DNA of 64,000 bases from the NCBI GenBank assembly GCA_964504195.1, contig CAZDDI010000001.1, positions 186,001-250,000 of the forward strand, written 5' to 3'. Positions 41,304-47,999 of this stretch are shown piece by piece. The position numbers and the translations under genes are program-made. Each line of letters begins with the position of its first letter. Within the stretch, counting starts at the first letter, position 1. The stretch comes from CAZDDI01 sp964504195. GTDB lineage: Bacteria > Chloroflexota > Anaerolineae > B4-G1 > SLSP01. The notes beneath the pieces are model-generated. The model was given only the letters and a program-made list of their open reading frames with translations. It was not told the origin of the DNA and did no database searches.

Positions 41304-41993
41304 TCAAAACAGGGCTTCAAAGCCTATGCCGCGTTCCCGCAGGCTGACGAAAGTGCCGGCGCTGCCAATGATGAGGTGGTCGAGTACCTCGACTTGCATC
41401 AGTTGGCCCGCTTCTACCACTCTCCGGGTCAGCGCGATGTCTTCGGGGGAGGGGTTTGCATCGCCGGAAGGATGGTTGTGGGCGATGATGATGGCGGCCG
41501 CGTTGCGGCGGACTGCCCCCCGGAAGAGTTCGGCCAGGCGGATCACGGTCGTATTGACCGTGCCCTTGTAGACCGTCTCCCGGTCGAAGATGCGGTTGCG
41601 GATGTCCAGGTAGAGGACGACGAAATGCTCCTGCTCCTGGCGGCCAATGAGCGGGATGAGGACATTGGCCGCGCACCCTGGCGAGCGCACACTAACGCGC
41701 GCGTTGCGATTTTCGCCGGCGGCGCAGCGGTGGCCCAACTCCAGCGCGGCTTGAATCCGCGCGGCGATAGCCGGGCCGATACCGGGAATCCGCTGCAACT
41801 CGTGGGCAGTGATTTGGGGCAGTGACTCCCCAAACTCGCATACGAGCCGCTGGGCAATCCCGAGCTGCTGCGGGCCGCCGATGAGCACGGCGAGCAATTC
41901 CGTCTGACTGACCGCCGCGCCACCCGCATAGTGCAGGCGTGCGGTCGGCCGTTCCATGGCCGGTAAGGCCGATACAGGGGTGGTCTGGTACAT
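41304..41993 (-). CDS. radC: RadC-like JAB/MPN domain protein
   Basis: The start at 41993 (MYQTTPVSALPAMERPTARL) is fixed by AAAGGAG nine bases upstream. The 229-residue protein has the helix-hairpin-helix LQRIPGIGPAIAARIQAALE. The JAB metallo-domain has the complete zinc signature HNHPSGDANPSPED near residues 165-178, and ELFRGAVRRNAAAIIIAHN precedes it. RadC-like proteins are common on plasmids and phages. Their role is not DNA repair as first named, and remains unclear. Confidence 0.93.
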   Translation of the reverse strand: MYQTTPVSALPAMERPTARLHYAGGAAVSQTELLAVLIGGPQQLGIAQRLVCEFGESLPQITAHELQRIPGIGPAIAARIQAALELGHRCAAGENRNARVSVRSPGCAANVLIPLIGRQEQEHFVVLYLDIRNRIFDRETVYKGTVNTTVIRLAELFRGAVRRNAAAIIIAHNHPSGDANPSPEDIALTRRVVEAGQLMQVEVLDHLIIGSAGTFVSLRERGIGFEALF

Positions 41994-42022
41994 AGTCAAC
42001 TCCTTTCAGGTAATTTCAGGTT
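41994..42022 (-). promoter_or_regulatory. ACCTGAA leader of radC
   Basis: Coding strand: ACCTGAA, ATT, ACCTGAAAGGAG, TTGACT, ATG. Confidence 0.65.
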
Positions 42023-42027
42023 AGGAT

Positions 42028-42058
42028 AAGCGGATGCCTTTTTGAAAGGCATCCGCTT
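42028..42058 (-). repeat. 14-bp hairpin before the radC leader
   Basis: AAGCGGATGCCTTT (42028-42041) and AAAGGCATCCGCTT (42045-42058) form a perfect stem with a three-base loop, directly upstream of the leader and after the 70-residue gene. Confidence 0.65.
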
Positions 42059-42066
42059 GGGAGACA

Positions 42067-42279
42067 TCAGACTGCGGCCAGGGGTGCGCGGCGAAACGAA
42101 AGGCGGTAGAAATCGGGGTCATAGGTAATGACGAATTTCGTTTTTCCGAGCACGATACCGAGATGGAGGTGTCCGCAATCGTTGAATGGGTCGTTATGTT
42201 GCACGAAGACACCCCATCTAAAAAACCGCACTCCGATAACCACATAATTCTTGTGGACCTCGCTAAAGGGTTCAGGCAT
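42067..42279 (-). CDS. Unrecognised 70-residue protein
   Basis: Not recognised. It starts MPEPFSEVHKNYVVIGVRFF behind AAAGGAGATCTGAA and is beta-rich with several His (DPFNDCGHLHLGIVLGKTKF). It is the first gene of the left replicon string, placed just after the duplicated upstream block. Another frame at 42021-42245 overlaps it but has no ribosome site. Confidence 0.6.
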   Translation of the reverse strand: MPEPFSEVHKNYVVIGVRFFRWGVFVQHNDPFNDCGHLHLGIVLGKTKFVITYDPDFYRLSFRRAPLAAV

Positions 42280-42308
42280 TTCAGATCTCCTTTCAGGTAA
42301 TTTCAGGT
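42280..42308 (-). promoter_or_regulatory. ACCTGAA leader at the head of the left gene string
   Basis: Coding strand: ACCTGAA, ATT, ACCTGAAAGGAG, ATCTGAA, ATG. It follows the duplicated block directly. Confidence 0.65.
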
Positions 42309-42309
42309 T

Positions 42310-42475
42310 TGAGCGCGGGATACTGACCAGCGGGCGCTCGGCCGCGGCGGTCAGGATTACTTCATGCGGGGAGCAGTGAAGTAATCAGGTTCACGAGGGT
42401 TTCGATAACACGGGGATTTCAAAAGAGGAACACGAGGGTTTCAATAACGCGCAAGCAACTTCAATCTGGCAGGTA
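42310..42475 (-). promoter_or_regulatory. Duplicated upstream block, copy 1 (probable promoter-operator)
   Basis: About 160 bases closely match 56554-56711. Both copies hold the stem GATTACTTCA/TGAAGTAATC (here 42355-42364 and 42377-42386). Both also hold two or three direct repeats of a GGGTTTC(G/A)ATAAC motif preceded by CACGA or CGCGA. Both lie immediately upstream of the first gene of a leftward string, so a shared promoter with regulator-binding repeats is the simplest reading. No clear -35/-10 pair was identified. Confidence 0.55.
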
Positions 42476-42829
42476 TAGCGATCAGGAAGAACGCTAGACC
42501 TAAACCAACAGCGCCGGCAGGTCACGAGCCTGCGGCTGGCGGGCCAGCAGCGCCGCGAGAGAAACGGAACAGTGAGGGACTTCGGGAAGTCGAAGTGGGC
42601 GGCAGAGAGCGCCTTAACTCGGTTTGTGCAAATGCCTTAACACGCTTTGTGCAAACATTTGCACAAACTCGGTGAAAACAGACTGCTCGCGGATTCCGGC
42701 AAAAATCCCGGAATCCTGTGCCTGTTCTGGGGGTTGCAACTTTTCCGCAACCACGCGCAACTCCGCAACTACGCAATAAAACGTGAAAACCCGCTTTTGG
42801 CACGGTTTTCGGCACACTGTTATTGACTT
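42476..42829. other. Gene-free control region between the two gene strings
   Basis: No convincing gene lies here. It contains the TTTGTGCAAA repeat trio and, further right, short direct repeats around CCGCAAC. Two overlapping open frames (42522-42815 and 42614-42817, minus) lack a ribosome site and protein-like composition. With the iteron array beside it, the region is a candidate replication origin or partition site. Confidence 0.5.
42622..42668. repeat. Three copies of TTTGTGCAAA, outer pair inverted
   Basis: GTTTGTGCAAATG (42622-42634) and its exact complement CATTTGCACAAAC (42656-42668) flank a direct copy TTTGTGCAAAC (42646-42656). The 10-12 base spacing suits a dimeric DNA-binding protein. 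Confidence 0.6.
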
Positions 42830-42994
42830 CGATTGGTAAGGTAATCGCCGAATTGGTAAGTTTGGCGCGGAATTGGTAAGTTTGGCGCGGAATTGGTAAG
42901 TTTGGCGAAGAATTGGGTCGGCTTGGCGAACTTTAGGGTTGACTTGGCGAAGTTTAGGGTCGGCTTGGCGAACTTTTGGGCCAGTTTTGGGGTA
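42830..42994. repeat. Iteron-like array of eight 20-21 bp units
   Basis: Units start at about 42830, 42851, 42871, 42891, 42911, 42932, 42953 and 42974. Units 2 and 3 (AATTGGTAAGTTTGGCGCGG) are identical, unit 4 differs in two bases, and units 5-8 are more diverged but keep TTGGCG or TTTAGGG. A minus-strand frame reads through the array, but the mixture of 20- and 21-base units breaks its heptad pattern, which favours DNA binding over coding. Iterons of this length mark origins of Rep-controlled plasmids. Confidence 0.65.
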
Positions 42995-43088
42995 GCCGCC
43001 GTAATTTTGGGGTCGTTTTTGGGGTAAAATTTGGGTGGCTGGGTTGACAACCCCCGCGCGTAAAAGCCGACTTTGGCGGGTACGGGTG

Positions 43089-43119
43089 GCGCGTGAGAGG
43101 GTATGCTCCTCTCACGCGC
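43089..43119 (-). terminator. 12-bp hairpin downstream of the right gene string
   Basis: GCGCGTGAGAGG (43089-43100) and its complement (43108-43119) form a stem six bases after the stop of the nuclease-like gene. It would close the right string before the iterons. No U-tract is present. Confidence 0.5.
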
Positions 43120-43125
43120 TCAGGG

Positions 43126-43434
43126 TTACGTTGGTTCTTTTTCCAGTAGCGCTTGCAGATCGCTCAGCCGCATAACGACCAGGCTTTCCGTGTAGCGTTG
43201 GCGCTGCTGATGCAGCACCACGACCGGGAGCTTGCCAGGCGGCGCGACTGCGCGGGCTTGCGCGACTGCCTCCAGCAGCCATTGGGGAAGCCGCTGGCGA
43301 TGTTTGACCTCGACTACCAGAGCCGGGGTAACGACATCGGCCTGCGCGACGCCCGTAGGCCCGCTGCGGACGCCCCCCAACAAGCGCGCGATTTCTCGCT
43401 CGGCCCGTTTCCAGGTTGCATTAGCCATGGCCAT
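43126..43434 (-). CDS. Small PD-(D/E)XK endonuclease, Holliday-junction-resolvase-like
   Basis: The start at 43434 (MAMANATWKRAEREIARLLG) overlaps the upstream stop as TGATG; a longer frame is a shadow. The 102-residue protein has an N-terminal Glu helix (KRAEREIARLLGG), then Asp in QADVVTPALVVEVKHRQ, giving the E...D...ExK order of archaeal-type resolvases and VRR-NUC-like nucleases. A role in resolving recombination intermediates of the replicon is plausible. It is the last gene of the right string. Confidence 0.6.
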   Translation of the reverse strand: MAMANATWKRAEREIARLLGGVRSGPTGVAQADVVTPALVVEVKHRQRLPQWLLEAVAQARAVAPPGKLPVVVLHQQRQRYTESLVVMRLSDLQALLEKEPT

Positions 43435-43898
43435 CAACCTGCGGGATACCAGCGGGTCGCGTAGTCCCAGCCCCGCGCATTGCGGGGATCGGGAATCTGC
43501 GCTCGCGCGGCGTGGAGCATCGTCGCCGCTGCGAGGCGGTAGAGCATTGCCTGCACCGTCTTGAGCCGCCAGGCGGCACACGGCGGATGCAGTTGATACG
43601 CTCCCCGCGAGAAGCCGGGCAACGGTGCCGGCAAAGCTGCGGCGCGCTGCCGTTTGCGCGGATTGGCGTAATCGCGGCAGAGGCCGCAATACACCACTTG
43701 CGCGTAGGTGTGCGCCTGCAGCTCCACCGTGGGCGGGTGATAGTCCTGGTCCCAGTCTGGCGTGGGCGGTGGCAATTCCTGCCAGGGCGCGGTCAGCCCG
43801 TTGAGGAGCCGACAGAGCGCCGCCGTCCAGTAGCCAGGATAGGTTTCTACCCAGGACAACAGCACACAGAGGAGATCTTCGGTATACGGATTACGCAT
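43434..43898 (-). CDS. Unrecognised 154-residue protein
   Basis: The start at 43898 (MRNPYTEDLLCVLLSWVETY) lies inside the end of the upstream gene (8-base overlap). Not recognised. It has a helical N-terminal part, a CGLCRDYANPRKRQR segment with a possible metal pair followed by a basic patch, and a helical C terminus. Coupled by one base to the nuclease gene. Confidence 0.55.
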   Translation of the reverse strand: MRNPYTEDLLCVLLSWVETYPGYWTAALCRLLNGLTAPWQELPPPTPDWDQDYHPPTVELQAHTYAQVVYCGLCRDYANPRKRQRAAALPAPLPGFSRGAYQLHPPCAAWRLKTVQAMLYRLAAATMLHAARAQIPDPRNARGWDYATRWYPAG

Positions 43899-44130
43899 GT
43901 TCCACCACCTCCCCCAGCATACGGGAGATGAAGGCGGCACAAGCTGCTTGGGCGGCGGGGATGCTCTCAAACCTAGCCTCAAAGATGGCGGTGAAGGGCG
44001 TAATTGAGTGCAGATTGAGCACGAGCCCGATCACGAATGTCGGAAACGCGATCACGTCCGCTTGATAGGTGGACCGCCGCAGGTGGGTGATCCCACAGAA
44101 AAGGGGTGACCAGGTATTTCGAGTGCTCAT
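43891..44130 (-). CDS. Unrecognised 79-residue protein
   Basis: Not recognised. It starts MSTRNTWSPLFCGITHLRRS with an ATGA overlap. The middle (FPTFVIGLVLNLHS) is hydrophobic but short for a membrane helix. It ends with a helix (AACAAFISRMLGEVVEHA). Confidence 0.5.
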   Translation of the reverse strand: MSTRNTWSPLFCGITHLRRSTYQADVIAFPTFVIGLVLNLHSITPFTAIFEARFESIPAAQAACAAFISRMLGEVVEHA

Positions 44131-44345
44131 GGGGTCACCTCCGCAGCCGCCGCTTGCCGCTCGGCGACGAGCGCATCGTAGGCGGCGAAGAAGTCGCGGG
44201 CATCACAGCCGGGAGCCAGGTTGCCGGTAGCCTGCCAGTGCAGGCGGATGTATTCGCTGTAGGCACTGCCTCGGTCGCGGGCGCGTTCCAACGCCAGTGC
44301 CACCAGGTCAGGATGGGCGCGTTCAGGATGGGGTTTGCGTGACAT
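44127..44345 (-). CDS. Unrecognised 72-residue protein
   Basis: The start at 44345 (MSRKPHPERAHPDLVALALE) follows GGAGGTGGGCG and overlaps the upstream gene by 23 bases. Helical, basic at the N terminus, no family recognised (RDFFAAYDALVAERQAAAAE). Confidence 0.5.
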   Translation of the reverse strand: MSRKPHPERAHPDLVALALERARDRGSAYSEYIRLHWQATGNLAPGCDARDFFAAYDALVAERQAAAAEVTP

Positions 44346-44742
44346 CGCCCACCTCCGGTAACGCCAGGGCCAGTTGCCCCCGCGTGGGTTTGTAGTAGTA
44401 GTGCCCGAAAGCGTCATGCCATAATTCCCCGTTACAAACCATGCAGTAGCCGGGAGTAACACGGGAAGGATGCTTGAGCAACGGCACGCCAGCTACCGTT
44501 ACGACCGGATCGAGCGCCCCCTGAAAGATGATGTGCTGCGCGGTAGCCGCTTCATACGCGGCTTGCGCGGCAGGGTCAGCGAAGCAAGCGGGCCCCCAAA
44601 CGTAACCCCACCGGTCGGCGGGGGTGCGCGGGGCGCCGCAGTTGGGGCATTGCTCGATCCTAAAGCCCGCGTTGTCGGTGATACAAGTCAGCTGCCAGGG
44701 GACAAAACCAGGTGGGGGAGCCGGATAGCGGTTAGTGGTCAT
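44323..44742 (-). CDS. Unrecognised 139-residue zinc-ribbon protein
   Basis: Not recognised. Paired cysteines CPNCGAP and CMVCNGE about 70 residues apart may share a zinc. Aromatic segments (DRWGYVWGPACFA, DAFGHYYYKPTRG) lie around them. It overlaps the RNase III-like gene stop by four bases. Confidence 0.55.
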   Translation of the reverse strand: MTTNRYPAPPPGFVPWQLTCITDNAGFRIEQCPNCGAPRTPADRWGYVWGPACFADPAAQAAYEAATAQHIIFQGALDPVVTVAGVPLLKHPSRVTPGYCMVCNGELWHDAFGHYYYKPTRGQLALALPEVGDVTQTPS

Positions 44743-45317
44743 AGCACCACCCCCCGCCCTTGCGTGTGTTGTGCCCAGCCTTCCGCCGCAACGCGCTCGA
44801 GTACCGGCGTCAGCAGTGGGCAGAGGAGCCCCGCTACCAGTTGCCAGTCCTGGCTATCCAGGAAGAGCGCGCCGATCACGGCTTCGACCGCATCACAGTA
44901 CCACTGGTGATTGTGCGGCTCGTCCGTCATGGTCAGTCCCCAGGCCGGTGCTACCACTTGCGCCAACGTGCCTTTACAGACCAGGCGCGAGCTGGCGATG
45001 GTGAGCGGGCCCGGCCCCCATTCGGGGCGCGTAGTGCTGAGCCAGTGCGCGACGCACAGCCCCAGCACCTTGTCGCCCAGAAACTCCAACCGTTCATTGG
45101 CCGGCGTCCGCCACGCGAGCGCCTGGCGCAAGTAGGCCGCGTCGTTAAACGAGTAGCCTAGTTGCGCCTGAACGGCGTGGAGCCGCTCCGGGGTCAGGCG
45201 CAGGACGGGCGGGCACGGATCGGCGGGCAAGGCGGGCACTTCTGGCAACGGCTCCGGGTGCATACACCAGGGCCGGCGGCCAGTCGTGCGTTTGGTGAGC
45301 GTAGATGACTTACGCAT
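44739..45317 (-). CDS. RNase III-like endoribonuclease without dsRNA-binding domain
   Basis: The 192-residue protein has a family signature NERLEFLGDKVLG near residues 73-85 and the second catalytic helix CDAVEAVIGALFLD near 140-153, so the four acidic metal ligands are present. The usual C-terminal dsRNA-binding domain is absent and the N-terminal 40 residues are extra. It may process the hairpin-rich transcripts of this replicon, as Mini-III and phage RNase III proteins do, but that is inferred. The ATG follows GGAGGTGGGCG and overlaps the previous gene by eight bases. Confidence 0.85.
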   Translation of the reverse strand: MRKSSTLTKRTTGRRPWCMHPEPLPEVPALPADPCPPVLRLTPERLHAVQAQLGYSFNDAAYLRQALAWRTPANERLEFLGDKVLGLCVAHWLSTTRPEWGPGPLTIASSRLVCKGTLAQVVAPAWGLTMTDEPHNHQWYCDAVEAVIGALFLDSQDWQLVAGLLCPLLTPVLERVAAEGWAQHTQGRGVVL

Positions 45318-45990
45318 CGCCCACCTCCGCTATCAGCACCAGGTCAGACTCCCGGCGCAACCGCAGCCCATGCAGGGTGACGGTTTCGCCGCGCCGGAGC
45401 GCATCCCGGATGTCCAGCGCCCCCGGTTTGGTTAAGGGCAGCAGCGGCACGCTATACTGCTCGAAGCAGGTCTTGATCCCCAGGAACGACAGCGCCCAGG
45501 CCGTCGTTGTCGCGGGAGCCCCCTGCTCGCGCAAGGCTTGCCGTGCTGCGAGTACCGCGCTGCGTTTGCGCCAGTTGGCGCAGGTCGCGGCGGCCGGGCA
45601 GTCGGGGCAGATCTGGATCTGCCGGACCCGGCGCTGCATTTCGGCGGCCCACTCCGGCGTTGCCGGGTGGGTCAGATCGCGCTCCCAGCCCTCCGCCGCC
45701 ATTTGCTCACGGACGGCATCCCAGAGACATAGGCGCAAGCCCGGCCCTGAGAGGTCTTCCGAGAAGCCCAGATCGGCGGCCAGATGGCTACCGTGATAGG
45801 TGGCCGGCTGCTGGCTACCCGCGCCCGGGGTAAGGGTGTAGCCCGCCGCCGGCTGTCGAGCAGGCGTAGTACGGCGGGCAAGAGTCGGCTTGAGGCGCGG
45901 GGTCGGGGGCGCGGGCGTGACTGGTGGGCTGAGGGGGAGAGGCGTGGCCGCCCCTCCCATGAAGTCCAGTTGCATTTGCAGTGGCTTCAT
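45310..45990 (-). CDS. Unrecognised 226-residue protein with cysteine cluster
   Basis: The start at 45990 (MKPLQMQLDFMGGAATPLPL) overlaps the macrodomain stop as ATGA; the longer frame is a shadow of the macrodomain gene. A proline-rich N-terminal linker is followed by a globular part with CPDCPAAATCANWRKR, a likely zinc or Fe-S site, near residues 130-145. The opening LQMQLDFMGG could be a short docking motif similar to clamp-binding peptides (QxxLDF-like); that is a guess. Confidence 0.55.
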   Translation of the reverse strand: MKPLQMQLDFMGGAATPLPLSPPVTPAPPTPRLKPTLARRTTPARQPAAGYTLTPGAGSQQPATYHGSHLAADLGFSEDLSGPGLRLCLWDAVREQMAAEGWERDLTHPATPEWAAEMQRRVRQIQICPDCPAAATCANWRKRSAVLAARQALREQGAPATTTAWALSFLGIKTCFEQYSVPLLPLTKPGALDIRDALRRGETVTLHGLRLRRESDLVLIAEVGDA

Positions 45991-46502
45991 CGCGCACCTC
46001 CCCACTCCCAGACGGTGACGGTGGGGGGCAGGGCGTCCAGAAGCGGCGCTACCGCCGCCTTGGCCAACCCCCCGCAACCAATGCCGGGATAGTTGAGGTG
46101 GACGCGCGCGTGCGGCTGCGCCGCGCACCAGGCAACCAGGTGGGTGACGCTGGTATGGAGCAAGTCCAGATCGGCGCGCGCGTCGAAGCGCTGCTTGACC
46201 TGGAATATGCCCCAGCCCACGTCCGCATATACCAGCAGGTAATAGGGCGCGTAGAGCTGGTAAGTGCGGCCCCGTTGCTCGAAGTGAGCCTCCGGGGGCG
46301 TCACGGGGAGCCGCTGAGATACCAGATAGCCAAAGAAGGCCGCTAACGCCGGCCAGCGGTCGCGGGCCTGCCGGGCGATCCCGGCGCCCATCACCAGCCG
46401 CCCGGCGGCATCGAGGCAGCCGTTGGTGGTGATAAGCGTCAGATCGGCGGCGGCACGAGTCTGCGGGGCGAGCATATCGCCGTAAGCGAATTGCGGCGGC
46501 AT
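45987..46502 (-). CDS. Macrodomain (ADP-ribose-binding) protein
   Basis: The 171-residue single-domain protein has the ligand loops LITTNGCLDAAGRLVMGAGI and NYPGIGCGGL, both characteristic of macrodomains that bind or hydrolyse ADP-ribose. The TTNG...VMGAGIA form recalls the DarG/Poa1p-type group. On a mobile element it could remove ADP-ribose added by host toxins of DarT type. No DarT-like gene is next to it, so it may act as an orphan antitoxin or anti-defence factor. Confidence 0.85.
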   Translation of the reverse strand: MPPQFAYGDMLAPQTRAAADLTLITTNGCLDAAGRLVMGAGIARQARDRWPALAAFFGYLVSQRLPVTPPEAHFEQRGRTYQLYAPYYLLVYADVGWGIFQVKQRFDARADLDLLHTSVTHLVAWCAAQPHARVHLNYPGIGCGGLAKAAVAPLLDALPPTVTVWEWGGAR

Positions 46503-46503
46503 C

Positions 46504-47154
46504 TCACACCTCCCCGGGGCGGCGCAGAAACGTGGCTACCCACGCCTCGCGCGCCTCCCGTGACTGGCGTAAGATAGGGTCTGAGGTCTCGGCGGCCGGC
46601 ACAAAGCGATCCACGACTACCAGGTACTCGTCTACCGGGGTTTCCTGGGCTGCGGTGTGGGCGGTGAGGACTTGCCTTAACGCCGCCGCGAGCGCTTGTT
46701 CAAACGTAACGTAGGGAGTGCGGTGATAGGCCGTTACCACTCGCTCCTGGAACTCCGCGAGTTCCGGGTCAGGGGGCGGCGCGTTCTGTGTCGCCACGGC
46801 GATCTGCGGCGTGAGCGCGGCCAGGCGTTGCGCGGTCGGCTCGGGGAGCACGTCCCAGATGATCCGCTGGATCGCCCGCTGCTCACCGCAGAAGCGGGTG
46901 TAAGATCGGACTGCCGTGGCCGCGTATGACGACCAGGTGGCGTCACTGTTAAACTCGTCGGGAATGACGAGCGATTTGGGCGCATTACGCGGCAACTTCA
47001 GCCCCTCCGGCGGATACCAGTGGGTGACTTCATGTTGCGCGTAATGGCGCGAGGTCCAGCCGGCGCGCGTGAGCGCCGCGGTAAAACTGGTGTGCGTGAC
47101 CCAGAGCAAAAGCCACTGCGGATCATACGCTAAGATAGTTGTGTGCCGGTTCAT
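46504..47154 (-). CDS. Unrecognised 216-residue protein
   Basis: Not recognised. It starts MNRHTTILAYDPQWLLLWVT behind a short leader. The first half is alpha/beta (HYAQHEVTHWYPPEGLKLPR), the second mainly helical and acidic. It ends one base before the macrodomain start region, so the two are probably co-expressed. Confidence 0.6.
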   Translation of the reverse strand: MNRHTTILAYDPQWLLLWVTHTSFTAALTRAGWTSRHYAQHEVTHWYPPEGLKLPRNAPKSLVIPDEFNSDATWSSYAATAVRSYTRFCGEQRAIQRIIWDVLPEPTAQRLAALTPQIAVATQNAPPPDPELAEFQERVVTAYHRTPYVTFEQALAAALRQVLTAHTAAQETPVDEYLVVVDRFVPAAETSDPILRQSREAREAWVATFLRRPGEV

Positions 47155-47173
47155 TTCAGGTCTCCTTCAGGTG
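47155..47173 (-). promoter_or_regulatory. Short ACCTGAA leader of the 216-residue gene
   Basis: Coding strand: CACCTGAAGGAG, ACCTGAA, ATG. One base shorter than the usual AAAGGAG form. Confidence 0.6.
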
Positions 47174-47988
47174 TGGGTTTGGGCGCGCTTACGCGCCGGT
47201 TTTTGGCCGTGACGGACGCCGGCCGCCCGCAGATCACGGCGCAGGGCATTGAGCAGGTCCCACTGGTAGGCCGACAGCCCCCCGCGGGTCAGGGAAGTCA
47301 CGCCCAGGTCGCCCAGATTATCCGGGGTTACCCGGGCTTGCTCGCCGGATACCGTGCGCAGACCGAGCCAGACAAAGATGGCGGCCCAGTCGCTAGAGAG
47401 CGGCTGCACCAGCGAGGCGGTGCTCAGATGCGCGCACGCCTCTTCCAGCGTCGCCAGGTCAGGCGGCTCCAGTCCCCGCGTTTCCGCGTAGAGTTGGGCC
47501 AACCGCGCCGGCACCACGGCCGCGCGCAGCCAGGCGGGGACTTCGCTCTCCCAACCCCCCGGGTGTAATACCAGCGGGCCGGAGAGATACCGCTGTTGCG
47601 CGGCTTTGAGCGTGGTGGCATCGCAGAGCCGCGCCGCGCGGTATTCGCCCAACCCCCGGCATACGCCACAGAGGGCGCTGCCGTCCAGGCCGCTCCCGGC
47701 GCAGTGCCGGCAGGGGACGTATTGATACGTCCAGGTCACGCTGCCCTCCGGGGCCGCGGCCAGGGCCTGCGCCGCGCTGGTCAGCACGGCGAGCAATTCC
47801 GGGTCAGCGGGGAAATCCGGGGGAGCGGTTTCAGCCGTGGCCGCTGTGACCAGGGACTCCCACAAGTGGGGCACATCCGGGATCACAAGATCGGCCAGAG
47901 AAACAGGTGGCGGGGGACCCGCAGCCGGGAGCGTCCCGGCCGCGGCGTCCCACAGGTTTAACTGTTGGGCAGGTGCAGCGGTTTTCAT
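47167..47988 (-). CDS. Protein with DnaJ-type zinc motif, 273 residues
   Basis: The start at 47988 (MKTAAPAQQLNLWDAAAGTL) follows GGGGGAGCG; a much longer frame upstream is a shadow of the VWA gene. Residues 95-120 contain CRHCAGSGLDGSALCGVCRG, the CxxCxGxG ... CxxCxG layout of DnaJ zinc fingers. The rest is helical and unassigned. The opening QQLNLWD again resembles a clamp-binding peptide. Position behind the VWA/MoxR pair suggests it belongs to that machine. Confidence 0.6.
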   Translation of the reverse strand: MKTAAPAQQLNLWDAAAGTLPAAGPPPPVSLADLVIPDVPHLWESLVTAATAETAPPDFPADPELLAVLTSAAQALAAAPEGSVTWTYQYVPCRHCAGSGLDGSALCGVCRGLGEYRAARLCDATTLKAAQQRYLSGPLVLHPGGWESEVPAWLRAAVVPARLAQLYAETRGLEPPDLATLEEACAHLSTASLVQPLSSDWAAIFVWLGLRTVSGEQARVTPDNLGDLGVTSLTRGGLSAYQWDLLNALRRDLRAAGVRHGQKPARKRAQTHT

Positions 47989-47999
47989 CGCGCTCCCCC

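Noticed and set aside
42522..42817. Two overlapping minus-strand frames in the control region
   Set aside because: No leader or ribosome site, unlike the neighbouring genes, and low-complexity composition.
42820..43050. Lys/Thr-rich 76-codon frame through the iteron array
   Set aside because: The repetitive protein is explained by the DNA repeats, whose 20- and 21-base units break the reading pattern; no ribosome site.
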